A DNA stretch of 64,000 bases from Pirellula staleyi DSM 6068 (GTDB lineage: Bacteria; Planctomycetota; Planctomycetia; Pirellulales; Pirellulaceae), in the NCBI RefSeq assembly GCF_000025185.1, contig NC_013720.1:3100001-3164000 (forward strand), written 5' to 3'. Shown piece by piece: positions 54,254 to 62,517 of this stretch. Each line of letters begins with the position of its first letter. Position 1 is the stretch's first letter. Both the position numbers and the translations under genes were made by a program. The notes beneath the pieces were generated by a model that was not told the origin of the DNA, did not search any database, and saw only the letters and a program-made list of their open reading frames with translations.

Positions 54254-54505
54254 ATGAATCGTGCACTCACTCGTGGTGATGGAATTGTTTTCCTGACACT
54301 GAATCTCGCTGCTTTGTGGCTTTCCGAATCGCGTGGTTTCTCGGTGATGGGAGGTATTCCCTACCTCGAATGTTTTCTCGGTGCGAATGCGATTGCCATT
54401 GTTTGGATTCTGAATCGACACCACTGGCGCATGAAAAAACCGGAGGGGGCCGAAACCACCTCCGGTTCAATTGTTCGCGATCAATCTGGCAGCGACGGCA
54501 AGTGA
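54254..54505 (+). CDS. Possible small membrane protein after cdsA
   Basis: The 83-residue reading frame starts 29 bases after the cdsA stop. It has two hydrophobic segments (about 10-24 and 37-54) and a hydrophilic tail. Its last third overlaps the leftward terminator of the Gfo/Idh gene (54434-54467). Either this is a real small gene overlapping that terminator or a chance frame. I do not recognise a family. Confidence 0.4.
   Translation: MNRALTRGDGIVFLTLNLAALWLSESRGFSVMGGIPYLECFLGANAIAIVWILNRHHWRMKKPEGAETTSGSIVRDQSGSDGK
54434..54467 (-). terminator. Terminator of the Gfo/Idh gene
   Basis: The arms AACCGGAGG (54438-54446) and CCTCCGGTT (54459-54467) are perfect, and on the minus strand are followed by a run of T (54434-54439). 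The Gfo/Idh stop is 69 bases upstream. Confidence 0.8.
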
Positions 54506-54535
54506 TAGTCGCCACGAGTTGAGAATGCCTGCTGA

Positions 54536-55858
54536 TTACAGCTTCCAAGGCTCACGCATGGCGGGGCTGAGGAGCTTGGCTGCTTCTTCGTCGCCGAGAA
54601 TCTGCTCCGAAGCGGGATCGAACTTGATTTTGCGACCTAGGGTCATCGCAATGTTGTTCAAGTGGCAGATCGAACCAGTGCGATGCCCCACTTCCGCAGG
54701 TGCAATCGTGGGCTGACGGCTCTTCACGCAGTCGATGAAGTTGCGATGGTGGCCAGGGCTGCGCCCCAGTTTGAAGTCTCCCTTGGAGATGATCGCTTGC
54801 ACTTCCTTCAGAAGTGCTTCGTCGCTGGCTTCGAGCTTTTGGCCGTGGATGTGGACGAAAATCCAACCGTCGGCCCCTTCGAACTTCACACCACGAGGAC
54901 CGACAGCTTCGCCGATCATCTCCAGGCCGCTGGCGTAGGTGCACTTGAACTTATAGTCCCAGAAAACGTTGTAGAGGCTGTCTTTCGCCTGCACACCACT
55001 CGCTTCGTATTCCACGGGGCCGGTGGCGTCCATACCGGCACCAAGCTGGCCGATATCGATGACGTGAGCGCCACGGTCGGTCATCTCGCCGCCGCCGTAA
55101 GCCAGGTTGAAACGCCACCAGAAATGGCAACGCTTTTCGGTGTAAGGGACTTCAGCGGTGTGGCCGAGCCAGAAGTTGTAGTCGAAACCTTCGGGCACAT
55201 TTTGGGCTGCTGGAATCCCTTCGACCTTGCGTGCTTCGAGGTGATGACCGTCGACACAAGGCAGATTGATTCGAAGCGTGTTGAGCTTGCCGATGCGGCC
55301 TGCTTGCACGAGTTCGCACACAGCGCGGGCGTTGTCGCCACTACGTTCTTGTGTGCCGGTTTGCAGAATGCGTTTGTTCTTTTCGACAGCGTTGCAAATA
55401 CCGCGACCTTCTGCCACCGAGTTAGCGAGGGGCTTCTCGCAGTAGATATCTTTGCCCCCGTTGGCAGCAGCAATCGAGGCAATCGCGTGCCAGTGATCGG
55501 GAGTCGAGATCGCCACGGCATCGATATCGGTGCGCGAAGTGATTTCGCGGAAATCGTTGTAGGCTTTGCAGTCTTCGTTCTTGTAATGGCCGTTCACTTG
55601 CTTGTGGGCCATGTCGCGGTTCTTCGCGTCGACATCGCACACGGCGACCATCTGGACATCCGGGAAGCCCATGAAGGTTCCCATGTTGTGGCGACCCTTA
55701 CCGCCGGTGCCAATGCAACCCATCACAATGCGGTCGCTGGGAGGAGCTTTGTCCTCGAGACCAAGGACCGAGGCGGGGACATAGTAAGGAATTGCCAGGG
55801 CCGATGCAGCCGCTGCGGTGGTTTTCAGAAAGCTGCGGCGGTTTTGATTGACTGCCAT
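54536..55858 (-). CDS. Tat-exported Gfo/Idh/MocA family oxidoreductase
   Basis: The 440-residue product starts with a twin-arginine signal (NRRSFLKTTAAAASALAIP, about 6-24). The Rossmann motif GCIGTGGKGRHNMG is followed by AVCDVDAKN, AVAISTPDHWHAIAS and EKPLANSVAEG (catalytic Lys). PSKHRNFIDC-like HHRNFIDCVKSRQ follows in the substrate domain. Exported members are highly expanded in planctomycetes and act on sugars or their derivatives. The start lies three bases after a long stem-loop that covers the Shine-Dalgarno. Confidence 0.9.
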   Translation of the reverse strand: MAVNQNRRSFLKTTAAAASALAIPYYVPASVLGLEDKAPPSDRIVMGCIGTGGKGRHNMGTFMGFPDVQMVAVCDVDAKNRDMAHKQVNGHYKNEDCKAYNDFREITSRTDIDAVAISTPDHWHAIASIAAANGGKDIYCEKPLANSVAEGRGICNAVEKNKRILQTGTQERSGDNARAVCELVQAGRIGKLNTLRINLPCVDGHHLEARKVEGIPAAQNVPEGFDYNFWLGHTAEVPYTEKRCHFWWRFNLAYGGGEMTDRGAHVIDIGQLGAGMDATGPVEYEASGVQAKDSLYNVFWDYKFKCTYASGLEMIGEAVGPRGVKFEGADGWIFVHIHGQKLEASDEALLKEVQAIISKGDFKLGRSPGHHRNFIDCVKSRQPTIAPAEVGHRTGSICHLNNIAMTLGRKIKFDPASEQILGDEEAAKLLSPAMREPWKL

Positions 55859-55911
55859 AACGTGCGAGACTCCTGGTGGGAGGGACTAATGAACCCCCCA
55901 GAGTCTCGCAC
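55859..55911 (-). promoter_or_regulatory. Stem-loop over the ribosome-binding region of the Gfo/Idh gene
   Basis: On the minus strand GTGCGAGACTC (55911-55901) pairs perfectly with GAGTCTCGCAC (55872-55862). The pairing is extended by TGG/CCA and GGG/CCC segments towards the loop. The Shine-Dalgarno AGGAG (55874-55870), 11 bases before the ATG, lies partly in the stem, so folding should block initiation. Confidence 0.6.
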
Positions 55912-56005
55912 AATCGACGTCCTGAATCAAGCTTGCGGAAAACTGGTCGCCGCAAGGTGATATGCAACGCGAACGCAGTTACCGCTGGGCTCAAAGAATG
56001 GAAGC

Positions 56006-57682
56006 TTATCGCTGCAGTTTTTTGTAGCGGAAGCGCACCGGCTCATCGGCTGAGATACCGAGTCGCTGACGACGCTGTTCTTCGTACGTCTGGAAGTTTC
56101 CTTCGCACCAGTGGACGTAGCCATCTCCTTCAAACGCCAAAATATGCGTGGCGATCCGGTCGAGGAACCAGCGATCGTGGCTGATCACCACGGCGCAACC
56201 GGCGTAGTTCAAAACAGCTTCTTCCAGGGCGCGAAGGGTATCGACGTCGAGATCGTTGGTTGGTTCGTCGAGCAGCAGCACGTTCGAGCCGCGCCGGAGG
56301 AGTTTGGCGAGATGCACGCGGTTGCGTTCACCACCCGAGAGATTGCCGACCTTCTTTTCCTGATCGGGGCCACGGAAATTAAACCGCGACACATAGGCTC
56401 GTGAGTTCACCTTACGGCCACCCATCTCGAACGTGTCGTTTCCTCCCGAGATCTCTTCGTAGACCGTTTTGTCGGGGGAAAGAGCATCGCGGTTTTGATC
56501 GACGTAACCAAGTTCGACCGTGGAGCCGACTCGCATTTCGCCACTGTCGGGTTTCTCCAGCCCCATCATCATGCGGAAGAGTGTGGTCTTACCAGCACCG
56601 TTCGGACCGATGATGCCGACGATGCCACCCGCAGGCAAACGGAAATCGAGGTTATCGATCAGCACTTTGTCGCCATAAGCTTTCGAGACGTTCTTGGCTT
56701 CGACGACGAGTTCGCCAAGGTGCTTGCCTGGTGGGATCTGAATTTCAAATTCGTCGGGGCGTTCTTCAAAACGCTCGTTGGACATCTGTTCGTAGGCTTT
56801 GATGCGCGCCTTGCTTTTGCTTTGACGAGCGCGGGGAGACATCCGAATCCATTCGAGTTCGCGCTCGAGTGTTTTCTGACGCGCTTGGCTCTGTTTTTCT
56901 TCGCGGACCATCCGCTCTTGTTTTTGAGCCAGCCACGACGAGTAGTTCCCTTCCCACGGAATCCCTTGACCACGGTCGAGTTCCAAAATCCAACTCGCCA
57001 CGTTATCGAGGAAGTAGCGATCGTGGGTCACGGCGACCACCGTGCCGTGATAGCGCTGCAGCGTTTGTTCGAGCCAGTTAACTGCTTCGGCGTCGAGGTG
57101 GTTTGTCGGTTCGTCGAGCAGCAGCAGATCGGGTTTACGGAGCAGAAGTTTGCAAAGCGCCACGCGGCGTCGTTCACCACCCGAGAGTTTCGAGACATCA
57201 GCGTCTTTCTCGGGAAGGTTCATGGCGTCCATCGCGATTTCAAGTTCGCGATCCATTTCCCATGCGCCGGTGGCTTCGATCTGATCTTGCAGCCGTGCCA
57301 TTTCGTCGCACAGTTTCTGCATTTGATCGTCGTCCATCGGCTCGGCGAGCAGCGTCGAGATTTCGTTGTAGCGATCGAGCGACTTGCGTCTTGGCGCAAT
57401 CGCCTCTTGCAGGTTGCCCCACACATCGAAGGCGGGATTGAGTTGTGGCTCTTGCGACAAATAGCCGCAGGTGAAGCCGTCGGTGAGACGCGCGTCGCCA
57501 TCGAAATCGGTATCCATCCCCGCCATGATGCGCATCAGCGTACTCTTACCCGAACCGTTTCGCCCGAGCACGCCGATCTTTGCGCCGGGATAGAAAGCGA
57601 GCCACACTTCTTTAAGCACTTCGCGCTGACCATGTTTTTTGGTCAGACGCTGGATTTGGTAGATGTATTGACGTCCGTTCAT
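56006..57682 (-). CDS. ettA: Energy-dependent translational throttle protein EttA (ABC-F)
   Basis: The 558-residue protein has two ABC domains and no membrane segment. The first has GVLGRNGSGKSTLMR, LSGGERRRVALC and LLLLDEPTNHLD; the second has GIIGPNGAGKTTLFR, LSGGERNRVHLAK and VLLLDEPTNDLD. The arm and linker regions (GREWIRMSPRARQ-like, FEERPDEFEIQIPPGK) match EttA, which gates the ribosome E site according to ATP level. It follows aroA by 18 bases on the same strand. Confidence 0.93.
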   Translation of the reverse strand: MNGRQYIYQIQRLTKKHGQREVLKEVWLAFYPGAKIGVLGRNGSGKSTLMRIMAGMDTDFDGDARLTDGFTCGYLSQEPQLNPAFDVWGNLQEAIAPRRKSLDRYNEISTLLAEPMDDDQMQKLCDEMARLQDQIEATGAWEMDRELEIAMDAMNLPEKDADVSKLSGGERRRVALCKLLLRKPDLLLLDEPTNHLDAEAVNWLEQTLQRYHGTVVAVTHDRYFLDNVASWILELDRGQGIPWEGNYSSWLAQKQERMVREEKQSQARQKTLERELEWIRMSPRARQSKSKARIKAYEQMSNERFEERPDEFEIQIPPGKHLGELVVEAKNVSKAYGDKVLIDNLDFRLPAGGIVGIIGPNGAGKTTLFRMMMGLEKPDSGEMRVGSTVELGYVDQNRDALSPDKTVYEEISGGNDTFEMGGRKVNSRAYVSRFNFRGPDQEKKVGNLSGGERNRVHLAKLLRRGSNVLLLDEPTNDLDVDTLRALEEAVLNYAGCAVVISHDRWFLDRIATHILAFEGDGYVHWCEGNFQTYEEQRRQRLGISADEPVRFRYKKLQR

Positions 57683-57700
57683 CAGAGTCGTCCTTCAGGA

Positions 57701-58996
57701 TCAATGCGCGCCGCGACAAAGGGCGGCTAGGTCTTCAAAATAATGGGGATAGGTTTTGGCGGTACAGCCGGGATCGAGAATCACCACACCTGGGACGAGT
57801 AGTCCCGGAAGTGCGAGGCTCATCGCCATGCGGTGGTCGCGATAGGTTTCGATCGTCGCGGCTTTCAGTGGACCTGGAATGATGGTGAGCCCTTCGTCCC
57901 GTTCTTCGACCGTTGCGCCGAGTTTACGTAGTTCGCGAGCTAAATCGCCAATGCGATCGGTTTCTTTGTGACGAATATGGCCCACGCCGTGGATGATCGT
58001 AGGGCCGTCGACGAACAGGGCGACAGCGGCGAGCGTTTGCACCGTATCGCTGATCGCGTTCATGTCGACTTCGATGCCGCGTAAGGCTTTACCCGAGACG
58101 GTGATCTGATGAGGCTGACGCTCGACTCGGCATCCCATCTGCTCGAGGCAGTCGACAATGCCGACATCACCTTGCAGCGCATCGGGACCGAGGTTCTTCA
58201 CCGTGACCGAGCCTCCGGTGATCGCCGCAGCGGCCCAAAAATAGCTCGCGGCTGAAGCATCGGGCTCGATCTGGTAGTCGATGCCGGTGTATTTCTGCGG
58301 CGCTGCGAGTTCGATGAGCGAAAGGCTATCTTCGCTGCGAGTCTGTCCGACATCGATGCCGAACGACTTCATCACGGCAAGGGTCATGTGGACGTAGGGC
58401 TTCGAGACGAGATCGCCCGTGACATGCACGCGAACTGGATTTTTGGCAACAGGCGCCGCCATTAAGAGACCACTGAGGAACTGACTCGAGACATCGCCGC
58501 GCACTTCGACATCGCCGCCGCCGAGTCCTCTGGCTTTGAGCTTCACAGGGGGAAAGCCTGGTTTGATTTCCCCTTGGCAATCGGAGCCGAGGCGATTGAG
58601 TGCGTCCATCAAGTCGCCGATGGGACGCTCGCGCATGCGTGGTACACCATCGAGCCGAAATTCCCCTTCACAAGCGGCCAGCATCGCCGTGAGGAATCGA
58701 ATCGTGGTTCCACTATTACCGACGAACAAATCGCCCGTCGGTTTTGGAAGCCGACCTCCACAGCCGGTGACCGCGAGCGTTTGCTTCTCGTCGCTCGCTT
58801 CGACCACGATACCAAGCCGATCGAGGCTGTCGATCATCACCTGAGTATCTTCGCTATCGAGAGCTCCGCGCAGGATGGAGTTGCCATGGGCAAGCGCGGC
58901 ACAAACTAGAGCTCGATTCGTAATGCTTTTTGAGCCAGGAGGCTGAATCGAGCCAACAATGGGTCCAGACGTTGCAACCTGTATCCGGTCGTTCAC
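57701..58996 (-). CDS. aroA: 3-phosphoshikimate 1-carboxyvinyltransferase (EPSP synthase)
   Basis: The 431-residue shikimate-pathway enzyme has GSIQPPGSKSITNRALV, FVGNSGTTIRFLTAM, GEIKPGFPPVKL, SSQFLSGLLMAAP, RHKETDRIGDLARELRKLG and DHRMAMSLALPGL. Both halves of the inside-out barrel are complete. The GTG at 58996 overlaps the upstream stop (GTGA), a normal coupled arrangement; an ATG 18 bases earlier lies inside the upstream gene. The first residues after the GTG, NDRIQV, fit family N termini. Confidence 0.95.
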   Translation of the reverse strand: MNDRIQVATSGPIVGSIQPPGSKSITNRALVCAALAHGNSILRGALDSEDTQVMIDSLDRLGIVVEASDEKQTLAVTGCGGRLPKPTGDLFVGNSGTTIRFLTAMLAACEGEFRLDGVPRMRERPIGDLMDALNRLGSDCQGEIKPGFPPVKLKARGLGGGDVEVRGDVSSQFLSGLLMAAPVAKNPVRVHVTGDLVSKPYVHMTLAVMKSFGIDVGQTRSEDSLSLIELAAPQKYTGIDYQIEPDASAASYFWAAAAITGGSVTVKNLGPDALQGDVGIVDCLEQMGCRVERQPHQITVSGKALRGIEVDMNAISDTVQTLAAVALFVDGPTIIHGVGHIRHKETDRIGDLARELRKLGATVEERDEGLTIIPGPLKAATIETYRDHRMAMSLALPGLLVPGVVILDPGCTAKTYPHYFEDLAALCRGAH

Positions 58997-60222
58997 GGCG
59001 CGGCAATCTTCCAAAGGGTCTTATCGCTGCGAATGAGCAGGGCGTTGCCACTGACAGCGGGGGAGGCGAGAACAGATTCACCGAGAGAGTTGGTTTCGAC
59101 GAGTTCGCCCTTCTCGCCATTGATGCTGGCGACGAGGCATTCGCCGTCTTGATTGACGCTAAACAGATGATCGCCCGCGAGCACGGGGGTCGACCAGAAG
59201 GTTCCCTTCAAACGGAGTTGCCATGCGACTTCGCCACTCTTGGCATCGCCGCACGTAATCACACCAGCACGTGTGAGGATATAGACCTTGTCTTTGTAGA
59301 TGATGGGGCTGCTATTGCCGGGCGAAAGACGACTTGATTCCCAGGCGAGTGTGGCACTGGTTTTGTCGGCAGGTGCTTCCAAAACGGTAAGACCGTTGGA
59401 AGGGAGATAGATACGTCCATCGGCAGTGGTAGCCGAGGGAATGCCAGCACAGGCCGACTTGTATTCCCAAATGATGTTGCCGGTCGCTGGGACGTGAGCC
59501 GTCAGGCGATCGGGCGATTGCAGCAGCACAAGTTCTTTGCCATCGGATCCTTTGAGCGCCACTGGCGAGACCCAGTTGGCATCTTTCGGGCGATCGATGC
59601 GCCAAGCGGTTTCTCCCGTTGCACTGTTGATGCCGGCGGCAAACGAATCCCCTTGGTTTTCGATCTGCACGACCACTGTGTTACCGACCACGAGTGGCGA
59701 AGCCGACATACCGACGTCGTTGCCTGCTTTGGGATAGTCACTGGCGAGGCCCCGATACCACAGCAGATTTCCTTCAAGGTCGAGGCAAATCAAATCGTTC
59801 GACGAATAGAAGGCAAAGATCCGCTCGCCATCGCTGGCAGGGGTTGGAGCAGCGTTGGCGCTCGTGGGATGGTGGAAGCAGCGACCTGTCGCCCAAAACT
59901 GGCGATGCCAAAGTTGCTTGCCACTTGCAAGGTCGAAGCAGAGAACGTGTAGGCGATTTTGTGTCACCGCGCCACTGCTGGCGGTCACAAACACCTTGTC
60001 CCCCACCACGATCGGCCCCGAAACACCGTGGCCTGGAAGCGATGCTTTCCAAGCGACGTTTTCCGTGGCCGAGAACTTCAGCGGAGGCTTCGACTCGGCG
60101 GCGAGGCTGCTCCCATCGGTTCCACGAAACTGTCGCCAATCCTCGGCATGAGCACTCGCTACGAGCGTGAGTATCGAAGCAGCTAACGCGTACTTAAAAC
60201 TCGCACGAAAGGTAATGAGCAT
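58993..60222 (-). CDS. Exported PQQ-type beta-propeller protein coupled to aroA
   Basis: The 409-residue protein has a signal peptide (about 1-26). It starts DWRQFRGTDGSSLAAESKPP, a planctomycete propeller opening, followed by seven or eight blades with HGVSGPIVVGDKVFVT, VLCFDLASGKQLW and AGDHLFSVNQDGECLVA. It resembles the protein at 33117-34442 in domain but not closely in sequence. The last four bases overlap the aroA GTG, so aroA and ettA are probably co-transcribed with it, although its function seems unrelated to theirs. Confidence 0.82.
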   Translation of the reverse strand: MLITFRASFKYALAASILTLVASAHAEDWRQFRGTDGSSLAAESKPPLKFSATENVAWKASLPGHGVSGPIVVGDKVFVTASSGAVTQNRLHVLCFDLASGKQLWHRQFWATGRCFHHPTSANAAPTPASDGERIFAFYSSNDLICLDLEGNLLWYRGLASDYPKAGNDVGMSASPLVVGNTVVVQIENQGDSFAAGINSATGETAWRIDRPKDANWVSPVALKGSDGKELVLLQSPDRLTAHVPATGNIIWEYKSACAGIPSATTADGRIYLPSNGLTVLEAPADKTSATLAWESSRLSPGNSSPIIYKDKVYILTRAGVITCGDAKSGEVAWQLRLKGTFWSTPVLAGDHLFSVNQDGECLVASINGEKGELVETNSLGESVLASPAVSGNALLIRSDKTLWKIAAP

Positions 60223-60285
60223 AAAACGTATTTCTGCGTAGTGGAGAGTTTATTAAATGCGGGATGAACCTCGAGGCAATCGCGA

Positions 60286-61473
60286 CTAGCGAAGCGTTCG
60301 TGGCAACTCGGCTGTCTTCGGGAGTGGACGATCTTGCGACAAAATGGCTGTGCCAATCGAGTCGCAGGCGCGGATCTGAAATTGCCAGCGCTGAGCCCAA
60401 GCCTCTTTCTGTTCGTTCTGACAAACCTTTAGGAGAATCGTATTCTTCCCCTTCTTCAGCTTGACCGATTGGTTGTACTGATCGACTTCCATACCGGCAT
60501 GGTAGACGTGGTTTTCACTCAGCAGTTCGCCGTTCACCCACAGCTTGGTGGCGTTAATGCAGCCCAGGCGAAGATCGATCGTTTGATCTTTGTCGGAAGC
60601 AAATTCGGCGAGACAGTAGACAATCGCACCTTTGTGATTCTCGAGCACTTTGTTGAGGTCGACCACACCGTAGTCGTCGGTCGTGGTGTGATCGATCCAC
60701 TTCACTTTTCCCTTCATACCCTCGTACTCGGCGGCTGGATCGATGCCGAGTTCGGGTGGATAGGCGACATCCCATCCCTTGTCTTCAATGTTGTCGAAGG
60801 GACCAATCACCTTCCAGGTCATCAGGTAGCCCATGTGCGTGGCGATGTCGACCGTTTCACCAGCGTCGCGAAGTTTGGCGGAAGCTTCTTTGATTTGATC
60901 GAGATCGCGAGAGGCGGCGAAGGCTTTTTTGTAAGCAGCGATTTGAGCTGGCTTTTCTTTTTCAGCAGCGGCCTGCGACAAAGCGTAAGCAACGGCATCG
61001 CGGCGGAGTTCGAGGCTGGGGTCGCCGAGCAGCGTGGGGATCAACTTAGCTTCAGCCGTCGGGTCGACCGAAGCGAGCAGTTCGTACGACAATCGCCGCG
61101 CGTGGGGCGAGTGCTTGGTGTCGGCGAGGAAGGTTTCGAGTTCGGTTTTCGGAAGGGGCGCGCGACGTGTAGCAGCAGCTTCAGCCAGGCCACGGAGCCA
61201 GTTTTCGGCCAAAGGGGAAGCGCCGTCCATCGCTGCAAGGATCTGGGGTACATCGCTGGCCGAGGCTGCTTTCATTTCGAGAGCGGCAGCAGTGGCGGCT
61301 GGATGGCCGGCACCTTTGTTACCCACTTCGCGGATGGCGGCTAGTTGTTTCGACCAGTCGGCTCCCTCTGCCGAAGCCGAAATCGCGCCGACGAGCAGCG
61401 TGGCTGTGGCCAAAGATTTCCAGGCGAGAGTTTTGCGAACCAAGATTTTCCAAGTGGCAAATGGGCGTGACAT
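60286..61473 (-). CDS. Exported protein with helical repeats and a jelly-roll-like C-terminal domain
   Basis: The 395-residue product has a signal peptide (about 15-37). An Ala-rich helical domain with HEAT-like repeats follows (LIPTLLGDPSLELRRDAVAY). The C-terminal domain of about 190 residues reads MTWKVIGPFDNIEDKGWD, then INATKLWVNGELL and KLKKGKNTILLKVCQNEQ. That pattern is common in carbohydrate-associated jelly-rolls attached to planctomycete exported enzymes. No catalytic site is obvious. The ATG at 61473 places the signal at the N terminus. Confidence 0.7.
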   Translation of the reverse strand: MSRPFATWKILVRKTLAWKSLATATLLVGAISASAEGADWSKQLAAIREVGNKGAGHPAATAAALEMKAASASDVPQILAAMDGASPLAENWLRGLAEAAATRRAPLPKTELETFLADTKHSPHARRLSYELLASVDPTAEAKLIPTLLGDPSLELRRDAVAYALSQAAAEKEKPAQIAAYKKAFAASRDLDQIKEASAKLRDAGETVDIATHMGYLMTWKVIGPFDNIEDKGWDVAYPPELGIDPAAEYEGMKGKVKWIDHTTTDDYGVVDLNKVLENHKGAIVYCLAEFASDKDQTIDLRLGCINATKLWVNGELLSENHVYHAGMEVDQYNQSVKLKKGKNTILLKVCQNEQKEAWAQRWQFQIRACDSIGTAILSQDRPLPKTAELPRTLR

Positions 61474-61624
61474 AAAGCATCTCGATCGTGGAGGACGGTT
61501 TGCAAATGCCGGGGATCGCGAGTCGTGAAAACCCAGCCGCGTGAGCATTTTAGCGAAGTCTCGCGCGGCTGGTAATCTGGCAGTCGATGAGAATTGATCG
61601 CATCGACGAGTGCATCCTGGAGAA

Positions 61625-62326
61625 CTATTTTGCGGGCGTGATCTGGATGTTGCGTAGCGCAACAGCACCGTGATCACCTTGGAACATCAGCGGACCGGTT
61701 GCTGCTTCTTTGCCAGTCACACCCGATGGGGTTGGCCCCTTCATTTCGACATTCTCGTGAATCACTTCGCCGTTGAGCGTCACCTTCACGAACTTGGCAT
61801 TGGCGATCTTCTTGTCCCCTTCAAACTTGGGGGCAGTGAAGACGATTTCAATCGTTTGCCATTCACCTGGTTTCTTCGCGGCGTTCTTTAGTGGAGCACT
61901 CGCCCCATACAAGCCACCGAGATCGCCAGGACCGACCTTGGCTTTGCCAAAGCTATCGAGGATCTGCACTTCGTATTCGCCCAGGACATAAATGCCGCTA
62001 TTGGATCCCTTGGGAACCATGAGCTCGAGCGAGATCGTGCAGTCGCCGAACTTTTCATTGGTGTAGATGTCGACTCCGCCGCCGGTCTTGTTCACCAGCC
62101 CCGCAGCACCTTCGCCCGAGTCGCTAAACGCTAGCTTGGCTTCATTGGTGGCATCGAGTTTGGCAAATCCGACGGCCCACTGGCTCTTCTCTTTCGAATT
62201 CTTGAAGCTCCAGGCCGAGAGATCGGCGTCGAGCTTGGGGCTGATGACGGATGGCTCAGCGGCCCATCCGCTCGTAGCAAGCGCAGCGAGGGCGGTGAGG
62301 ACGAGCAAGGTTTGACGAATCTTCAT
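61625..62326 (-). CDS. Exported DUF1080 (3-keto-disaccharide hydrolase-like) protein
   Basis: The 233-residue protein has a signal peptide ending at GWAAEP (about 22). A concanavalin-like beta-sandwich of DUF1080 follows: FGDCTISLELMVPKGSNSGI, YVLGEYEVQILDSFG, GEWQTIEIVFTAPKF and KVTLNGEVIHENVEM. The C-terminal IMFQGDHG-type stretch reads LMFQGDHGAVALRNIQI. DUF1080 members hydrolyse glycosidic or 3-keto-sugar substrates in related Bacteroidetes and Planctomycetes. The ATG at 62326 places the signal correctly. Confidence 0.85.
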   Translation of the reverse strand: MKIRQTLLVLTALAALATSGWAAEPSVISPKLDADLSAWSFKNSKEKSQWAVGFAKLDATNEAKLAFSDSGEGAAGLVNKTGGGVDIYTNEKFGDCTISLELMVPKGSNSGIYVLGEYEVQILDSFGKAKVGPGDLGGLYGASAPLKNAAKKPGEWQTIEIVFTAPKFEGDKKIANAKFVKVTLNGEVIHENVEMKGPTPSGVTGKEAATGPLMFQGDHGAVALRNIQITPAK

Positions 62327-62397
62327 GGGTGGGAAACTCCGGCGAGAGGTGCGTGCCGAACAGGCTCGCTTAATTAGGGGCAGGAAGGGGAATCGCA

Positions 62398-62421
62398 CGG
62401 CGCGAAGTGCCTCGCGCCGTA
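62398..62421 (-). other. Stem-loop between the RluA-family and DUF1080 genes
   Basis: ACGGCGCGA (62398-62406) and TCGCGCCGT (62413-62421) pair perfectly around six bases. No T-run follows on the minus strand, so it may be a weak terminator of the upstream gene or part of the DUF1080 leader. Confidence 0.45.
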
Positions 62422-62517
62422 GGCCGCTGATTGTAAGCGGTTGTACATCGGTCCGACGAATGTTTTTCGCCCGATTTATGCCACTTTTTCGCCGCAAAAG
62501 AGCAGCCTCGCCAGGTG

